Shown here: piece by piece, positions 8,193-15,931 of the stretch
Position numbering within the stretch: position 1 is the stretch's first letter
Layout: every line of letters begins with the position of its first letter
Assembly: GCA_031277165.1 (NCBI GenBank)
Contig: JAISLT010000052.1
Span: 1 to 53,667 of the forward strand
Origin: Spirochaetaceae bacterium
GTDB lineage: Bacteria > Spirochaetota > Spirochaetia > Treponematales > Breznakiellaceae
Reading direction: 5' to 3'
Length of the DNA: 53,667 nt
Translations under genes and position numbers: made by a program
Notes under the pieces: generated by a model
The model's database searches: none
Told to the model about the DNA's origin: nothing
The model's input: only the letters and a program-made list of their open reading frames with translations

Positions 8193-8305
8193 GGATTTTT
8201 TGCATATTCATACAAAAAATCCCGCTTATCCGGCGTCTTTTGCAGTTTGCAGGGTATAATAATTCACGAAAGTGAATTTTTATACAATTCATGTGCGAAG
8301 CACAA
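8193..8305. repeat. cluster of three hairpins upstream of PilZ gene
   Basis: Three further stems follow one another: GGATTTTTTG/CAAAAAATCC (8193-8202 with 8213-8222), GTATAATAATTCAC/GTGAATTTTTATAC around a GAAA loop (about 8254-8285, one mismatch), and TGTGC-GAA-GCACA (about 8292-8304). The interval is AT-richer than its flanks and ends at AACTGCTAG, which also ends the MITE at 21811-21829. The second stem contains a TATAAT-like hexamer and may hold a promoter for the downstream operon, but no convincing -35 partner was seen. It looks like a non-coding mobile repeat. Confidence 0.55.
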
Positions 8306-8341
8306 CAAACTGCTAGTATGTCATATATAAGGGATCCTGTA

Positions 8342-9424
8342 ATGGTCATTACGATTTTAATAATTATCATTGTGGTCTCCGCGGGTTTGATATTTTTCCT
8401 TTCGTGGTCAAACAAGGATAAGAAAAAATCCTGGGTCCAATTCTTTGCCCGGGGCAAAGATGCTGGATTTAGTTTTAAAGAAATAGAACTTCTCCGCCGG
8501 CTGGCAACAAAAACCGCCCTGGAGGATCCCTCCTCTTTGTTCTGGTCCCAGAGCCAGCTGGACATGTGCATCCGTAATATGGTCCGCAGTGTCCGCCTTG
8601 CCGGCGGGGGAGATCAGGGGACCCAGGATTTTCTTTCAAAACTCTACGATTACCGGAAAAAGATAGAAATGGAAAAACCCAGGATTAAGAACGGCATTAC
8701 CAGCACCCGGCAGATCGACGAAGGCCAGCCCCTGCGGATCCTGGTCAGCGGTCAAGGGGTCTTTAATTCATCGGTGGTAAAAAACATAGGCCAGTACCTT
8801 ACAATTGCCCGGCCCAATAATCCCAAACTGCCCATTAGTTTTTCCTGGACGGGATTAAAACTTTCGGTTTATTTTTGGCGGGAAGACGATGCGGGGTATG
8901 TCTTTGATACGGAGGTACAGGACGAGGTTTTTTCCAAGGGGACAGCGTCCCTTAAGGTTGGTCACGGGGAATCCCTTTTTAGGACCCAGAAACGCCGGTC
9001 GGTGCGGGTTAAAACCCATAAGCCGGCCTTTCTGTATATTCTAAACGGTGACGAAGCTTCGGACAACATCGAGGTACATCCGGGGTTAAAATGTTTTGTG
9101 GAGGATCTGTCCGATTCGGGCTGTGCGGTCCTAATCGGCGGCAGGGCCGCGGTGGGCCTGCGGATCAAGGTTCAATTTATCCTGGACAATGCGCCGATCT
9201 GTATTTCCGGCATGGTCCGTTCCCTGGATTATAACGAGGACACAAACCGCTCCCTGATCCACATCGAGGCGGATCCTATGGCGGTTGAAACCCGCAATCA
9301 TATCCTGGGGGAGGTGTTCGGCATGCTGCCGGAGGAGGACGAAGAATTTCCCTTCCGGATGCTGGACGAAGAAGCGGAAAATACCGGGGACGATGCAAGC
9401 GCCGTGGCCGGGAACGCCGTATAG
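8342..9424 (+). CDS. membrane-anchored PilZ-domain c-di-GMP receptor (YcgR-like)
   Basis: A hydrophobic segment at the N-terminus (residues 2-22) anchors the protein. The middle resembles the YcgR N-terminal domain (VFNSSVVKNIGQYLTI, ISFSWTGLKLSVYF). The C-terminal PilZ domain has both c-di-GMP-binding motifs: an RxxxR-type cluster (QKRRSVR, about residues 213-219) and DLSDSG about 45 residues later. YcgR-type proteins slow or redirect the flagellar motor when c-di-GMP is high. The ATG at 8342 is chosen because AAGGGA precedes it at proper spacing; the frame is open from 8291, but those codons belong to the hairpin repeat. It begins a rightward run of closely spaced genes. Confidence 0.8.
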   Translation: MVITILIIIIVVSAGLIFFLSWSNKDKKKSWVQFFARGKDAGFSFKEIELLRRLATKTALEDPSSLFWSQSQLDMCIRNMVRSVRLAGGGDQGTQDFLSKLYDYRKKIEMEKPRIKNGITSTRQIDEGQPLRILVSGQGVFNSSVVKNIGQYLTIARPNNPKLPISFSWTGLKLSVYFWREDDAGYVFDTEVQDEVFSKGTASLKVGHGESLFRTQKRRSVRVKTHKPAFLYILNGDEASDNIEVHPGLKCFVEDLSDSGCAVLIGGRAAVGLRIKVQFILDNAPICISGMVRSLDYNEDTNRSLIHIEADPMAVETRNHILGEVFGMLPEEDEEFPFRMLDEEAENTGDDASAVAGNAV

Positions 9425-9441
9425 GAAGGAAGGGGGAAACC

Positions 9442-10617
9442 ATGAGATCTTTTCGAATATTCGTCCTGGCTTTTTTTATGTCCGCCCTGTCTTTACAGGG
9501 ACAGATCCCGGAGCCCATATTACAGTCCTATGAGCGGATTTTTATCCGGTCCAGTCTGGATACCAAGGTAAATGTCCTGCAGGATGCGGCCACCGATGAC
9601 CGGGCGGCGGAATTTTACGGGCCCCTGTGCAGCCTGGCCCTGGACTTTGTGCTGGAAAACGCCGGCCTGTTCCGGGACGATCCGGACATGATTCAAATTG
9701 CCCTTATTGCCATTAGGGGAGTGGGAAGCAGCCGCTACAACCCCGGAGCGGAAAACCTTTGGCAGGTTTTTCTGCAATTTCCCGACAGGGTAATCCGCCT
9801 GGAGGTGCTGCAAACCCTGCCGTCCCTGGATTGGCCGCCGGTGATCGAAAAAATCAACCGGTTCTTGGGGGATCAAAACAACCTGTACGCTTCCGCCATC
9901 AGCCCCGATCCGCCGCTGCTCAGCGCCCTCTTTACCGCCCTGGGAAGTATCGGGGACAGCCGCAGTTATCCGGTGCTGTTTGCTTCGGCCCTGCTCTATC
10001 CGGGGGATCTGGGGGTAGAAGCGGCCCGGGCCCTGTATGCGGTGGGGGGCGATTTGCCGGCCTTTCTCCGGTCGGTTGTTTTAAAAAATCCCCCGGCGGA
10101 AAAACTGGCGGCCTTTAAGATGGCCCTGGCATGGGAGAATCCGGAGGGGGGAGAACGGGGTGAGCTGGCAGAAACGGCCCTGGAAGCGGCCTTGGGATCC
10201 CCCGCAAGCGGCGGGGCGGAGGAATTGACGGAGCTTCGCCGGTCCGCCCTGGCCCTTATCCGGGAAACCCGGTGGACCCGGGCCTTTCCCCAGGTCTTTA
10301 CGTATTATACCCGGGCCATGGAGGAATTTAGAAAGGATCCCTCCCGGAAAGAAGACCTCTTTGATGCCATTGCCTGCCTTTCCGCCCTGGAAAACGCCGA
10401 CGCCGCCAGGGTACTGGGGCTGCAACTGGGGCTGTACAATTCCAGGGCCGCCTCCCTTAGCGGGGATGAAAACGAGGTGGTTCTAGCCCTGGTCCGGGCC
10501 CTGGGAGATCTGGCTTACAAGGCCTCGTTTGATTCCCTAACCCGGATCGGCTCTCTTCCGTACCCGGAGGAAATCATAGGAGCCGCCCAGGAAGCGCTGG
10601 ATAAGCTTCAATGGTAA
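9442..10617 (+). CDS. secreted HEAT-like repeat protein of unknown function
   Basis: The 391-residue product starts with a signal peptide (residues 1-20, MRSFRIFVLAFFMSALSLQG). It continues as alpha-helical pairs of HEAT/ARM character rich in Leu and Ala (for example IQIALIAIRGVGSSRYNPGA, LLSALFTALGSIGDSRSYPV, ALVRALGDLAYKASFDSLTR). Such solenoids usually bind other proteins; this one should sit in the periplasm. No catalytic motif is visible. GGAAGGAAGGGGG supplies a strong ribosome-binding site. The 3' end overlaps comEC by seven bases, so the two are probably translated together. Its place after a PilZ protein hints at motility or envelope function, but this is only context. Confidence 0.72.
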   Translation: MRSFRIFVLAFFMSALSLQGQIPEPILQSYERIFIRSSLDTKVNVLQDAATDDRAAEFYGPLCSLALDFVLENAGLFRDDPDMIQIALIAIRGVGSSRYNPGAENLWQVFLQFPDRVIRLEVLQTLPSLDWPPVIEKINRFLGDQNNLYASAISPDPPLLSALFTALGSIGDSRSYPVLFASALLYPGDLGVEAARALYAVGGDLPAFLRSVVLKNPPAEKLAAFKMALAWENPEGGERGELAETALEAALGSPASGGAEELTELRRSALALIRETRWTRAFPQVFTYYTRAMEEFRKDPSRKEDLFDAIACLSALENADAARVLGLQLGLYNSRAASLSGDENEVVLALVRALGDLAYKASFDSLTRIGSLPYPEEIIGAAQEALDKLQW

Positions 10618-12050
10618 GTCCCTTCGTTATTGCCGCCCTGGCGGCGGCGGCGGTTTTTTACACCCGTTCCCTGTGGATAGCGGGGTTCTTAGCCGCAGTT
10701 CCCCTTTTGCCGGGTTTTAAAAGGATCCGTGGACTGTTCCTGTGCTGGGGCCTGCCTGCCCTGTATCTGGGCTTATGTACCGGTTTTTTGGCCCTGCAGG
10801 GCATGGATGCCCCCGCCCCGGGACTTCCCACGGATTCCATCGCCGCCCTTAAGGGGACGCTTCTGGACGATCCCCGGAGTTTTTCCGGTATGTCCCGCTC
10901 TCCGGGGCAGGAAAGGGGCATGGCCTACGTAAAACTGGAAGAAACCGAAGCCCTTCTTCCGGGGACCGGCGGGGTCCGCAGCTCCGCCCGGGGAAGGCTC
11001 CCGGTGTTTTTTCCCCCAGGTACCATGGACAGGCTTAGGGATTTTGGCCGGGGCGCAAAACTCTATGTGGAGGGCCGGTTTTTGGCGGATCCCTCCGGGT
11101 CCGGGGAAGTGCCCTTTAACGCCCGGTCTGTTCATATTGCAAGGGCCGCTCCACCCCTGGAGATCCTTCGTACTACCCTGCGGCTTGCCATCCTTAGGCG
11201 GATGGGGGAAAAACCCTGGGGCGGCCTGGCCGCGGCCCTGCTCCTGGGAAGCCGGGAAAACCTTGAGGGGGATCTGGCCCGGGCATACCGGGATGCGGGA
11301 CTTTCCCATATTCTGGCCCTTTCGGGGATGCACCTGGCCTTTCTTTCCGCCCTGCTGGCCCTGGCCCTTAAAAGGCCCCTGGGAAAACGGGGCGCCCTGG
11401 GGGCGGGGTTGGGTTTTATTCTTCTGTATGTTTTACTGGTGGGTCCCCAGCCCAGTTTGGTCCGGGCGGCGATCATGTACGTCATGGGGACTTGCCTGGT
11501 CCTAAGCGGAACGGTCCGGCAGCCCCTGGCCATGCTGGGGGCCGCATTTCTAATCCAGCTTTTGGCGGATCCTCCCTCGGCCCTGGGTATTTCTTTTATT
11601 CTCTCCTACCTTGCCCTGGGGGGTATTCTTATTTTAAGCGGCCCCCTGGAAACCCTTTTTCGGGGCCCCCTGCCTTCCCCCGCGGCGTCGGGAGTGGCCG
11701 CCTCCCTGGGGGCCTTTATTGCCACCGCTCCGGCGGTGGCGGCCTTCTTTACCCTGTTACGGCCCGTGGGAATTGCCGCGGGTTTTATTGCCGTGCCCCT
11801 GTCCAGCGGGTTCATGGCCCTGGCAATTCCCGCCGCCCTGGATCTTCCCCTGGCGGGGCCTCCCCTGGACCGGATCCTTAGCCTATGGCAGGGGGTTCTA
11901 AAAACGGCCATATCCTTTTTTTCCCAGGCCCCCGCTCTAAAGGCGACCCTGCCGGTACTATGGGTTTTTTCTGCGACGGCCTGTGCCGGCATAGTTTTTT
12001 TTGCACACCGGCTTACCCGGCGGAGGGCGTACCTTGCCCCCTTTGCCTAA
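10611..12050 (+). CDS. comEC: ComEC/Rec2-family DNA-uptake channel, membrane domains only
   Basis: ComEC forms the inner-membrane channel for single-stranded DNA in natural transformation. The 479-residue protein has an N-terminal membrane region, an extracytoplasmic OB-like domain (about residues 70-180) and the Competence domain with its hallmark LSGMHLAFLSALLALAL near residues 235-250. The remainder is a run of membrane helices. The C-terminal metallo-beta-lactamase domain of long ComEC proteins is absent: the frame ends soon after the last helix, directly over the start of rsmA. Short forms of this kind are known in the family. Whether it mediates uptake in this organism is not shown. Confidence 0.85.
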   Translation: MVSPFVIAALAAAAVFYTRSLWIAGFLAAVPLLPGFKRIRGLFLCWGLPALYLGLCTGFLALQGMDAPAPGLPTDSIAALKGTLLDDPRSFSGMSRSPGQERGMAYVKLEETEALLPGTGGVRSSARGRLPVFFPPGTMDRLRDFGRGAKLYVEGRFLADPSGSGEVPFNARSVHIARAAPPLEILRTTLRLAILRRMGEKPWGGLAAALLLGSRENLEGDLARAYRDAGLSHILALSGMHLAFLSALLALALKRPLGKRGALGAGLGFILLYVLLVGPQPSLVRAAIMYVMGTCLVLSGTVRQPLAMLGAAFLIQLLADPPSALGISFILSYLALGGILILSGPLETLFRGPLPSPAASGVAASLGAFIATAPAVAAFFTLLRPVGIAAGFIAVPLSSGFMALAIPAALDLPLAGPPLDRILSLWQGVLKTAISFFSQAPALKATLPVLWVFSATACAGIVFFAHRLTRRRAYLAPFA

Positions 12051-12936
12051 AGCGCCGGACTATAACTCCGGTCCCGCCCTTCGGGAATATTTACGGCAGC
12101 GGGGCCTGGGGATCCGTAAACAGTGGGGGCAGAATTTTTTGATCAATCCCGCCGCCCGAAGGGCTTTAACGGAAGCCCTGGAGGCGGAGCGGGGCAGCGG
12201 GGTCTGGGAGATAGGAAGCGGCATGGGCGCCATGACCGGGGAACTGCTGGACCGGGGTTTGCAGGTAAGGGCCTTTGAGGTGGACCCCGGACTGTGCCTG
12301 ATCCTGGGGGATCTGTTTGGTTCCTGCGGGGCCTTTACTCTGGTACCGGGAAATGTACTGGAAACCTGGGAAAATAGCGAGGATCCCAGTCATTACCTGC
12401 TGGGGAACCTTCCCTACAATATTGCCGGTCCCCTTTTAGGACGGTTTATTGAACGGGGCCGTTTCTTTAAGCGGATGGTAGTGACGGTACAAAAAGAGAC
12501 GGCCCTTCGCATGGCCGCTCCGCCCGGTTCCAAAAACTACTCTTCAATATCCGTCCTGTGCGCTTCCGCCTATAGGTTAAAGATTTTTATGACCCTTAAG
12601 GGGCCTTCGTTTTTTCCTGCCCCCAGGGTAGATTCCGCCGCGGTGTGCTTTGATCTAAAAAAGGACCGTCCCCAGCGGCCGGCCCTTCTGTATCCCCTTG
12701 TCCGGGGACTCTTTTCTTCCCGGCGTAAAACCATCGCCAATAACCTGGAGTATTTTCTTGCGTCTTCCGGTATACTAAAGAACAGTTCGGGGCTTGACGC
12801 GGCAAAGACGGCCCTGGATCAAAGCGGCCTTAGGGGAGGGGAACGGGCGGAACAACTGGGTATTGATGAATTTACCCAATTGGCCGCCGCCCTGGAAAGC
12901 ATCCTGGGGCCTTCGGCGGCCCAGGGGGCTGAATAA
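12034..12936 (+). CDS. rsmA: 16S rRNA dimethyladenosine transferase RsmA/KsgA
   Basis: RsmA dimethylates two adjacent adenines in helix 45 of 16S rRNA during 30S maturation. Family motifs are in order: KQWGQNFLINP near the N-terminus, SAM-binding EIGSGMGAMTGELL, the catalytic NLPYNIAGPLL and the FFPAPRVDSAAV segment. The helical C-terminal domain follows (LFSSRRKTIANNL). The TTG at 12034 is preferred: GGAGGG lies six bases upstream and the residues match the family start. A second TTG at 12043 is possible, and an in-frame extension to 12001 is not family-like. The 5' end overlaps comEC. Confidence 0.93.
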   Translation: MPPLPKAPDYNSGPALREYLRQRGLGIRKQWGQNFLINPAARRALTEALEAERGSGVWEIGSGMGAMTGELLDRGLQVRAFEVDPGLCLILGDLFGSCGAFTLVPGNVLETWENSEDPSHYLLGNLPYNIAGPLLGRFIERGRFFKRMVVTVQKETALRMAAPPGSKNYSSISVLCASAYRLKIFMTLKGPSFFPAPRVDSAAVCFDLKKDRPQRPALLYPLVRGLFSSRRKTIANNLEYFLASSGILKNSSGLDAAKTALDQSGLRGGERAEQLGIDEFTQLAAALESILGPSAAQGAE

Positions 12937-12971
12937 GGTCCGGTAAAGACCGGGATAATTCGAGGTAAACC

Positions 12972-13664
12972 ATGGGGATCCGTCAACAGATAGAGGAAGT
13001 ACGGGAACGGATAGAAAGGGCCTGTGCCCGTTCGGGAAGAAGGACCGGCGAGATCCGGCTTATGGGGGTGTCTAAATTTCACGGGCCGGAGGCGGTGGAA
13101 GAGGCGGTAAAAGCGGGGCTTACCCTGTTTGGGGAAAACCGGGTGCAGGAAGCCCAGGGGAAATTTCTTCCCCTTAGGGAGGTGTACAAAAACCTGGAAC
13201 TTCACATGATAGGTTCCCTTCAACGGAACAAGGCAAAGAACGCCCTCTTGGTATTTGACTGCATCCAGTCTTTGGACAGGGATGAACTTATTACCGCCCT
13301 GGGAACCCTTAGCGCCGGACGGCCAAAACCCCTGGGGGTTCTGCTGGAACTCCACACGGGGGAGGAATCCAAATCGGGCTATGCCGGCCCGGAGGCTCTT
13401 TTGCGGGCCGCGGAGCTGGTGCTGTCCTTTCCGGGCCTTAGGCTTTCCGGGCTTATGACCATGGCCCCCTATACCCAGGACCGGCGGCTTATCCGCTCTT
13501 CCTTTAGGGCCCTGGCCGCCGCCAGGGATCTTCTGCAAAACCGTCTTCCCGGTACGGACCTGTCCTGCCTTTCCATGGGCATGTCCAACGATTTTGAAAT
13601 TGCCGTGGAAGAGGGTTCCACCCTGCTTAGGATTGGGACCCTGCTTTTTGGGAACCGCCGATGA
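12972..13664 (+). CDS. yggS: YggS-family pyridoxal phosphate-binding protein
   Basis: This 230-residue protein belongs to the YggS/PROSC group, alanine-racemase-like single-domain barrels that carry and buffer pyridoxal 5'-phosphate without known catalysis. The PLP lysine lies in GVSKFHG (about residue 36). Other hallmarks are FGENRVQEAQ, HMIGSLQRNKAK, the LSGLMTMAPY segment and the phosphate-binding SMGMSNDFEIAVEEGST near the C-terminus. GAGGT lies upstream of the ATG. It is packed between rsmA and a small membrane protein, whose ATG overlaps its stop. Confidence 0.92.
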   Translation: MGIRQQIEEVRERIERACARSGRRTGEIRLMGVSKFHGPEAVEEAVKAGLTLFGENRVQEAQGKFLPLREVYKNLELHMIGSLQRNKAKNALLVFDCIQSLDRDELITALGTLSAGRPKPLGVLLELHTGEESKSGYAGPEALLRAAELVLSFPGLRLSGLMTMAPYTQDRRLIRSSFRALAAARDLLQNRLPGTDLSCLSMGMSNDFEIAVEEGSTLLRIGTLLFGNRR

Positions 13665-14137
13665 TTCAGAAAAATTCGGCGCTTTTTTTTATGCTGGTCC
13701 TATGCGGCCCGGTGCTTTTTGCGGATCCCCCGGATATTTTGCTTCCCGGCGCCCTGGACTTTCCCCTGTCCTTGACGGCCTTTTCTCCCGAACCCCTGGC
13801 GGAGGAATCCCTGGCGGAGGAACCCCTGGTTAATACCCCCATTACCCAGGGGAAACCCCAGTGGGTTAAGGATCTGCGCCGGGCCGAGATTGTCGCCTTT
13901 GGTTCGTTTCCCTTTACGATGTTTTTTACCGCCACCTTCACGGACCTGTACCGGTGTGCAAGCCACGGATGGGATCGGCGTTATGCGCCCTGGCCCTTTA
14001 AGTCCGCGGGGGCGGTTTCCATGGACACCGGCGAGCTGCGGATGATGTTCACCGTGGCGATATCCTCCTCTTTGGTTATCTCCCTAGTGGACTATCTTAT
14101 TGTCCGGTATAAGCGAAGCCGGACGGTCATATACTAG
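13661..14137 (+). CDS. small membrane protein of unknown function
   Basis: I do not recognise the family. The 158-residue product begins with a signal-peptide-like segment (residues 5-21). A Pro/Glu-rich stretch follows with a short duplication (LAEESLAEEPL, coded by a 15-base tandem repeat at 13796-13825). Then come a membrane-interacting segment (FGSFPFTMFFTATFTDLY) and a hydrophobic segment near the end (MFTVAISSSLVISLVDYLIV), closed by a basic tail. Its start overlaps the yggS stop, and rluD follows three bases after it, so all three are probably co-expressed. The topology suggests an inner-membrane protein with a short periplasmic part. Confidence 0.6.
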   Translation: MIQKNSALFFMLVLCGPVLFADPPDILLPGALDFPLSLTAFSPEPLAEESLAEEPLVNTPITQGKPQWVKDLRRAEIVAFGSFPFTMFFTATFTDLYRCASHGWDRRYAPWPFKSAGAVSMDTGELRMMFTVAISSSLVISLVDYLIVRYKRSRTVIY

Positions 14138-14139
14138 GG

Positions 14140-15135
14140 ATGGAAAATCTGCATTATTCGGGGGTGGTGGAGATCCTCGACGGAACGATCCGGCTTGACC
14201 GTTATGCGGCGGAACACCTCCGGATCCTAAGCCGTTCCCAGATAAAAAACCGGCTCCTGGACGCCAGGGTAAACGGCCGGGCCGTAAAAATTTCCCGGCT
14301 GCTAAGATCCGGGGATACCCTGGAACTGTCCTGGCTTCCACAGGCCCCGGTCTGCCTGGAGCCGGAGAACATACCCCTAAAGATCCTCTACGAGGATCGG
14401 CGCTGCGTGGTGATCAACAAAGAACAGGGAATGGTGGTGCATCCCGGAGCGGGGAATCCCTCGGGCACCTTGGCCAACGCCCTGCTTTGGAGAAAGCTCC
14501 TTCACTCCGGCGGCACAAAGGCCGTGGAGGCCGGAGTGCGGAGCGGTATTGTTCACCGGCTGGACAAGGACACCTCCGGGGTTATCATTGCCGCGTATGA
14601 CGACGAAGCCCTGGCCATGCTTTCCGCCCAGTTTAAGGCCCGGCGGGTAAAGAAACGGTATGCGGCCCTGGTACAGGGAAGGCTCCGGGAAGAGCGGGGG
14701 AGGATCTGCACCCGGCTGGTTAGGGATCCCCGGGATCGCCGGCGTTTTACGGCCCTGGCCGGTTCTTCACCGGTGGAACGGGCCCATGCGGCGGCGGACG
14801 CGCCGCCGGCGGGCCGGGAAAAAAAGCTTCCGGGAAAGGGCGCCCTAACCTATTACCGGGTACTAAAATCCTGGGGGGATTATTCCCTGGTACTTCTTAT
14901 GCCCAGGACAGGCAGGACCCACCAGCTTAGGGTCCATCTAAAATACCTGGGACATCCTATCCTGGGGGATCCGATCTACGGCAGGAAGGATCGATCCTTC
15001 CCCGGGGTTCCCCTGCTGCTCCATGCCCGGAGCCTTACAATTCTGCTGCCGGAAAGCTCCGGCCCATCCTGCTTTAAGGCCCCCCTGCCGGAGTACTTTA
15101 CCAGAACCATGGGGACCCTTATGCATCATGGATAG
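14140..15135 (+). CDS. rluD: 23S rRNA pseudouridine synthase, RluD type
   Basis: RluD-type enzymes isomerise uridines in helix 69 of 23S rRNA. The 331-residue protein has an N-terminal S4 RNA-binding domain (LSRSQIKNRLLDARVNGRAV, about residues 27-47) and the catalytic domain with GIVHRLDKDTSGVII, whose Asp is the nucleophile. TGRTHQLRVHLKYLGHPILG and a DPIYG motif follow. It is the usual length for RluD. An insertion between the two halves of the catalytic domain (around residues 205-230) is Ala/Pro-rich. The next gene is a second RluA-family member whose start overlaps its stop by eight bases. Confidence 0.92.
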   Translation: MENLHYSGVVEILDGTIRLDRYAAEHLRILSRSQIKNRLLDARVNGRAVKISRLLRSGDTLELSWLPQAPVCLEPENIPLKILYEDRRCVVINKEQGMVVHPGAGNPSGTLANALLWRKLLHSGGTKAVEAGVRSGIVHRLDKDTSGVIIAAYDDEALAMLSAQFKARRVKKRYAALVQGRLREERGRICTRLVRDPRDRRRFTALAGSSPVERAHAAADAPPAGREKKLPGKGALTYYRVLKSWGDYSLVLLMPRTGRTHQLRVHLKYLGHPILGDPIYGRKDRSFPGVPLLLHARSLTILLPESSGPSCFKAPLPEYFTRTMGTLMHHG

Positions 15136-15931
15136 CTTCTGGACCGCCCCTTCCCCGGAGCCTAAAATTATCGCGGAAACTTCCCTGTACCTGGTGGCGT
15201 ACAAGCCCCCCCGGATCCATACGGCTCCGCTTATACCGGGGGAGGGGGGAACCCTTTTGGACTGGGCCGGTAGGATCTATCCCGAAGTTCTGGCCCCCCT
15301 GGGGCGGATAAGCCGCGAGGGGGGGCTCCTTCACCGGCTGGATTATGAGACCCATGGGCTGGTGCTGCTGGCCAGAACCCCGGCCGCCATGGGGGCCCTC
15401 CTGGACCAGCAGAAACAGGATCGGATCGTGAAGGAATATCTGGCGGCCTCCGCCGGAGTAGGCCGGATTGTTCCCGGCTTTCCCCCCTTTCCCAGGACCA
15501 GGGCGGAGGAGAGAACCGTCGTAAGCGCCTTCCGTCCCTACGGAAGGGGCCGGAGGGAGGTGCGTCCGGTTTTACCCGGTCCGGGCCGGACTATGTACCA
15601 AACCGGCGTTGTCTCTTGTGGGGAAAACAACCGGAAACCGGGGGCGCCGCGGGACGGGGAACTCCGGCAAAACAGGGAATTCCGGGAACCCCCGCAGGAG
15701 GAGAATTGCCTGTTCCGCCTGCGGATTAGCCGGGGATACCGCCACCAGATCCGCTGCCACCTTGCCTGGGCGGGCTGGCCCATTATCAACGACGGCCTTT
15801 ACGGGGGAAAAAGCGACGGAGGGTTTTTGGGGCTTATGGCGGCAGCGCTGGAGTTTACCGATCCCGGTACCGGTGAAAGGCGGCGCTACGACGGATCCTC
15901 CGGCATGTTCCGCAGTTCCCCCGCCAGGTAG
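15128..15931 (+). CDS. second RluA-family pseudouridine synthase
   Basis: The 267-residue product is an RluA-type pseudouridine synthase without an S4 domain. The catalytic motif is LLHRLDYETHGLVLL, where Asp replaces the same position as in RluD and the family residues around it fit. The C-terminal part retains YRHQIRCHLAWAGWPIIND and DGLYGG. Between them is a variable, charged insertion of about 80 residues (roughly 120-200). Its substrate, rRNA or tRNA, cannot be assigned. The ATG at 15128 overlaps the rluD stop. Its last 46 bases overlap the convergent folC gene. Confidence 0.82.
   Translation: MDSFWTAPSPEPKIIAETSLYLVAYKPPRIHTAPLIPGEGGTLLDWAGRIYPEVLAPLGRISREGGLLHRLDYETHGLVLLARTPAAMGALLDQQKQDRIVKEYLAASAGVGRIVPGFPPFPRTRAEERTVVSAFRPYGRGRREVRPVLPGPGRTMYQTGVVSCGENNRKPGAPRDGELRQNREFREPPQEENCLFRLRISRGYRHQIRCHLAWAGWPIINDGLYGGKSDGGFLGLMAAALEFTDPGTGERRRYDGSSGMFRSSPAR

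Noticed and set aside
8291-8341. Start of the PilZ protein at 8291
   Set aside because: Those codons lie in the hairpin repeat; the ATG at 8342 has AAGGGA at correct spacing and begins the membrane segment.
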